Shown: one piece after another, positions 58,492 through 60,695 of the stretch | How the letters are laid out: each line of letters begins with the position of its first letter | How positions within the stretch are numbered: position 1 is the stretch's first letter | From: Vulcanimicrobiota bacterium | GTDB lineage: Bacteria; Vulcanimicrobiota; Xenobia; Xenobiales; JADMJV01 | DNA: 60,695 nucleotides | Direction: 5' to 3' | NCBI GenBank assembly: GCA_019637395.1 | Contig: JAHBVR010000029.1 | Location: 1 to 60,695, forward strand | Made by a program: the position numbers and the translations under genes | Notes under the pieces: model-generated | Told to the model about the DNA's origin: nothing | Databases searched by the model: none | What the model saw: the letters and a program-made list of their open reading frames with translations, nothing else

Positions 58492-60147
58492 CTAAAGGCA
58501 GAGCCAGCGGAACCAGATAGGGTGGCGTTGGCAGTACCAGTGGAGAATTTCTTTGAGTTTGCCGGGATTTTCAATCAAAGTCGGCGGGATGCGGTCAAAA
58601 TGAATTTGCATCCGATCGTCTCCGGGGAATTCCAGGGCCTCGGCGCACAGAGTCTGAAGTTCGTTGCGGATGCGGCCGGAGTCGGAGATTTTGACAGCCC
58701 GGCTCTGGTAGTCTTCGCCGGCCAGAAAACGGTTGAGCAGCGGCTGGAAGATGGACTTGCTGTTTTCTTCTCCCTGGATGAAGCGTAGCGTCAGAGTGAC
58801 GCGCTTGTCCGCTTTGGGTGAGGCCAGGCGCACGGTGACCTGGTAGATGTCTTTGTCGATTTTTTTGACTCCAGGGATGCCTGAGTAGGGGTCGGGACCC
58901 ATGGCTCCGGCCAGGGCCAGCACGTCCCATTGCTTCTCAGGGAAAAAATCGTCGGCCTGGAGGATGGCTTTAGTGACGGGCAGGCCGGCTTCTTGGGCGT
59001 CCTTAAGTCTCTCCGGGTGCTTGAGTTCCTCTTCGATGGGCAGTTTGAAGCTGCCGGTGAGGATGGCCAGCGAAACATCGAGATCGAGCACGGGCCCCAG
59101 GCTGGCGGCTTGCAGGGCTTCGGCGGAGGCGGCATAACCGTCGACGATGTAGACCTTGTCTCCGTGCCGGCCGACCAGGTAGGTGGGGGCGTAGGTACCC
59201 GAATCGGTGAAGGCTGGTAGGCCGCTGGGGAGGAGGTCACCGTCGTTTATGAGGTGGACGCCGAGGTCCTTCCAGGTCTGCCAGAGGGTGCCCAGGCGAG
59301 TCTGGCGGGATTTGCCGCCCAGAGTCCAGACATGGACGTTTTCCGCCGGGATTTCGTAGGTCTTCTGAATGGCTTCCAGGACCTTTTTGCGCGGGGTGCG
59401 GAAGTCGATGAGAATGGAATCTTCAGCAGCCGTCTCGACGACCTTTTTCGGCAGAACGAGAGTGCCTGTATAGCCTTCGTAGGGACGCGTGACCTGAAGG
59501 GGTTGATTGAAGAGGTGCAAGACCGTCATCGGGCCGCTGTCTTTGCCCAAAGCGAAACGGCTGGTGTTCTCCAGGGTGTCGATGGCCGCGCCCCAGACGG
59601 TGATGCGCCGGTTCTGCAGGTCGTGGCGGAAGTGCTCGTGGGTGTAGTGGGGGTCGTTGAGCAGGCGCTTGACTTTGGCGTCGACCTGGCGGGCCACTTC
59701 GGGGCGGGCGTAGACACGGCCGAAGCCGAGCTGCGGGTTGGCGCCCATTTCCGGGGTCTCGCCGGCTTTAGGCATGAGGCCTTCGCCCAGGCTGACCATG
59801 ATGGCGTGGTTCTCGGGGAGGTGACGGGTGAGGTACCAGAGACCCTCCGACATGGCGTAGGCGGAGATCGCGTCGGCGTCTTTTTTGACGACGTTAAGGC
59901 CGGCTTTGTCCAGGTCTTTGCCGTCCCCGAAGCGACCGAAGAGCCGGGTGCCGAGGGCGGTGACGGCCTGGGTCATGGCCAGCATGCGTTCGACATGGCC
60001 GTTTACGAAGGACATTTCTTGTGGTCTGGTCGGGGGGTTCTTGGTATAGACGGTCTCGACGTCCTCCAGCCAGAGGTGAAATCTTCCCAGAATGGGGCGG
60101 GTGTCGAAGGCCCATTGGGCTAAGTGGTCGCGGCGGTCCTGTGTCAT
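58492..60147 (-). CDS. hypothetical cytoplasmic protein
   Basis: 551 residues from ATG 60147 (GCAGG upstream); a longer start at 60291 has no ribosome site and overlaps the thioesterase. There is no signal peptide or membrane span. Conserved-looking stretches are IMVSLGEGLMPKAGETPEMG, GVHLINDGDLLPSGLPAF, VYIVDGYAASAEALQAASLG and LALAGAMGPDPYSGIPG. The pattern EGE/DGD-like plus a GG.. .A.A..LG stretch might recall a sugar-phosphatase fold such as GlpX, but the match is too weak to name. It is divergent from the PaaI-type gene. Confidence 0.5.
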   Translation of the reverse strand: MTQDRRDHLAQWAFDTRPILGRFHLWLEDVETVYTKNPPTRPQEMSFVNGHVERMLAMTQAVTALGTRLFGRFGDGKDLDKAGLNVVKKDADAISAYAMSEGLWYLTRHLPENHAIMVSLGEGLMPKAGETPEMGANPQLGFGRVYARPEVARQVDAKVKRLLNDPHYTHEHFRHDLQNRRITVWGAAIDTLENTSRFALGKDSGPMTVLHLFNQPLQVTRPYEGYTGTLVLPKKVVETAAEDSILIDFRTPRKKVLEAIQKTYEIPAENVHVWTLGGKSRQTRLGTLWQTWKDLGVHLINDGDLLPSGLPAFTDSGTYAPTYLVGRHGDKVYIVDGYAASAEALQAASLGPVLDLDVSLAILTGSFKLPIEEELKHPERLKDAQEAGLPVTKAILQADDFFPEKQWDVLALAGAMGPDPYSGIPGVKKIDKDIYQVTVRLASPKADKRVTLTLRFIQGEENSKSIFQPLLNRFLAGEDYQSRAVKISDSGRIRNELQTLCAEALEFPGDDRMQIHFDRIPPTLIENPGKLKEILHWYCQRHPIWFRWLCL

Positions 60148-60183
60148 AAGGCCTGCGATTCTTGGGGTGAGCGAGGGGTTCCT

Positions 60184-60585
60184 GTGGAGTGTCGGGTTAC
60201 GGAGAGTTTTGCGCGCCAGACGTTCATGGCCACCCTGGGAGCCTCGTTGGTTTCGGTTGTGCCGGGCGAGGTGGTCATAGAACTGGGGCATCGGGAGGTC
60301 CTGGTGCAGCAGAACGGGTTTCTACATGCAGGCGTGACTACGGCGGTCATGGATTCAGCCTGCGGCTACGCGGCTTTGACGATGATGTCCCCGGATGCCG
60401 ATGTGCTGAGCGTGGAGTTCAAGGTGAACCTGCTGGCGCCGGCGGTCGGCTCGAGCTTTCGGGCCGTCGGGCGGGTGGTCAAGTCGGGGCGAACTCTGAC
60501 GGTGTGCCAAGGCGAGATGGTGGCGCTGGATTCGGGCAAGACGGTGGCGCTGATGACGGCTACGATGATGGCGGTGCGTAAATGA
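60184..60585 (+). CDS. PaaI-type thioesterase (hotdog fold)
   Basis: 133 residues from a GTG at 60184 with GAGGGG five bases upstream; a longer GTG at 60124 would overlap the divergent gene. The hotdog core has NGFLHAGVTTAVMDSACGYAAL (the HGG-like box with HAG and Asp) and VEFKVNLLAPAVGSSFRAVGRVVKSGRTLTVCQGEM, typical of PaaI/4HBT proteins that hydrolyse acyl-CoA. It has an intrinsic terminator directly after the stop, so it is the last gene of its transcript. Confidence 0.9.
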   Translation: MECRVTESFARQTFMATLGASLVSVVPGEVVIELGHREVLVQQNGFLHAGVTTAVMDSACGYAALTMMSPDADVLSVEFKVNLLAPAVGSSFRAVGRVVKSGRTLTVCQGEMVALDSGKTVALMTATMMAVRK

Positions 60586-60586
60586 A

Positions 60587-60609
60587 AAAAGCACCTTTGC
60601 GGTGCTTTT
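60587..60609 (+). terminator. intrinsic terminator
   Basis: A perfect 9-bp stem (AAAAGCACC at 60587-60595, GGTGCTTTT at 60601-60609) with a TTTGC loop, beginning two bases after the thioesterase stop. A T-run ends the right arm and an A-run the left, so it could work on both strands. The rest of the window (60610-60695) holds no gene that I can support. Confidence 0.9.
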
Positions 60610-60695
60610 GGCTCTTTGGCAGCTGGATAATCAATTTGAGTAGCTTCACTTGAGTATCGACAGAGATACGAGTTTGCGAAACGGTGTTCCAAACT

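Noticed and set aside
1-60695. tRNA, rRNA or a replication origin
   Set aside because: I saw no cloverleaf with a TTCRANYC arm, no rRNA-like stretch and no DnaA-box cluster. A tRNA/Rfam scan would settle this.

Overview
This is a GC-rich bacterial chromosomal window of about 60.7 kb with about 46 intact protein-coding genes, several gene remnants, repeats and terminator-like hairpins. I see no tRNA, rRNA or CRISPR array. It has a general envelope and signalling gene set (signal peptidase I, class A PBP, lytic transglycosylase, chemoreceptor, phosphorelay operon) and many genes of no recognisable family. No phylogenetic marker is present. The mix would suit a poorly characterised, environmental, Gram-negative-like lineage, but that is a guess.

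Left end (1-12850): one tightly packed plus-strand operon. It holds two phage-tail-fibre-like or adhesin-like proteins built from a shared repeat module, a small ORF, an IscU/NifU-like Fe-S scaffold, a radical SAM/SPASM enzyme, a short Gly/Cys-rich protein that looks like a modification substrate, a 2202-residue RHS protein ending in a lysozyme/transglycosylase-like toxin domain, and a membrane-anchored candidate immunity protein. The 4-base start/stop overlaps argue that these genes are made together. This is the most unusual part of the window: a peptide-modifying enzyme with its own Fe-S scaffold, placed between fibre proteins and a toxin-tipped RHS shell.

12850-15500: a scar region with large hairpins, an IS630-type transposase remnant broken by an in-frame amber codon, a degenerate kinase-like gene and a TolB-like propeller gene.

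15500-31950: signal peptidase I, a PQQ-propeller-like protein, an aldo/keto reductase, membrane and secreted proteins, a lytic transglycosylase, PBP1A, and the Hen1-Pnkp RNA-repair pair (known system). After Pnkp comes a four-copy, 50-bp tandem array of a 40-nt two-stem element. A related single copy lies 10 kb away. Two unknown genes, a chemoreceptor with an altered signalling tip and a TPR protein follow.

31950-40200: zinc-ribbon/TPR protein, secreted proteins, an internally repeated membrane protein, an alpha/beta hydrolase, a MarR-MFS efflux operon with a visible palindromic operator, decayed LuxR-type and amidohydrolase fragments, a TerB-like protein and an SGNH-type membrane hydrolase.

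40300-47900: a five-gene signalling operon: STAS antagonist, hybrid histidine kinase, REC-HD-GYP, REC-SpoIIE/PP2C phosphatase and REC-PAS-kinase-REC. It joins a phosphorelay, c-di-GMP hydrolysis and partner switching, but lacks an RsbW-type kinase.

47850-60695: an AlkZ-related protein, a putative lipoprotein, a second TerB-like protein, a decayed secreted caspase-like gene, a secreted alpha/beta hydrolase convergent with a LysR regulator, a HAD-like protein convergent with and overlapping KptA (RNA 2'-phosphotransferase), an M14 carboxypeptidase, a DOMON-like protein, a PPOX-fold stress protein, a YpfJ-type metalloprotease, unknown proteins and a PaaI-type thioesterase followed by a clear intrinsic terminator.
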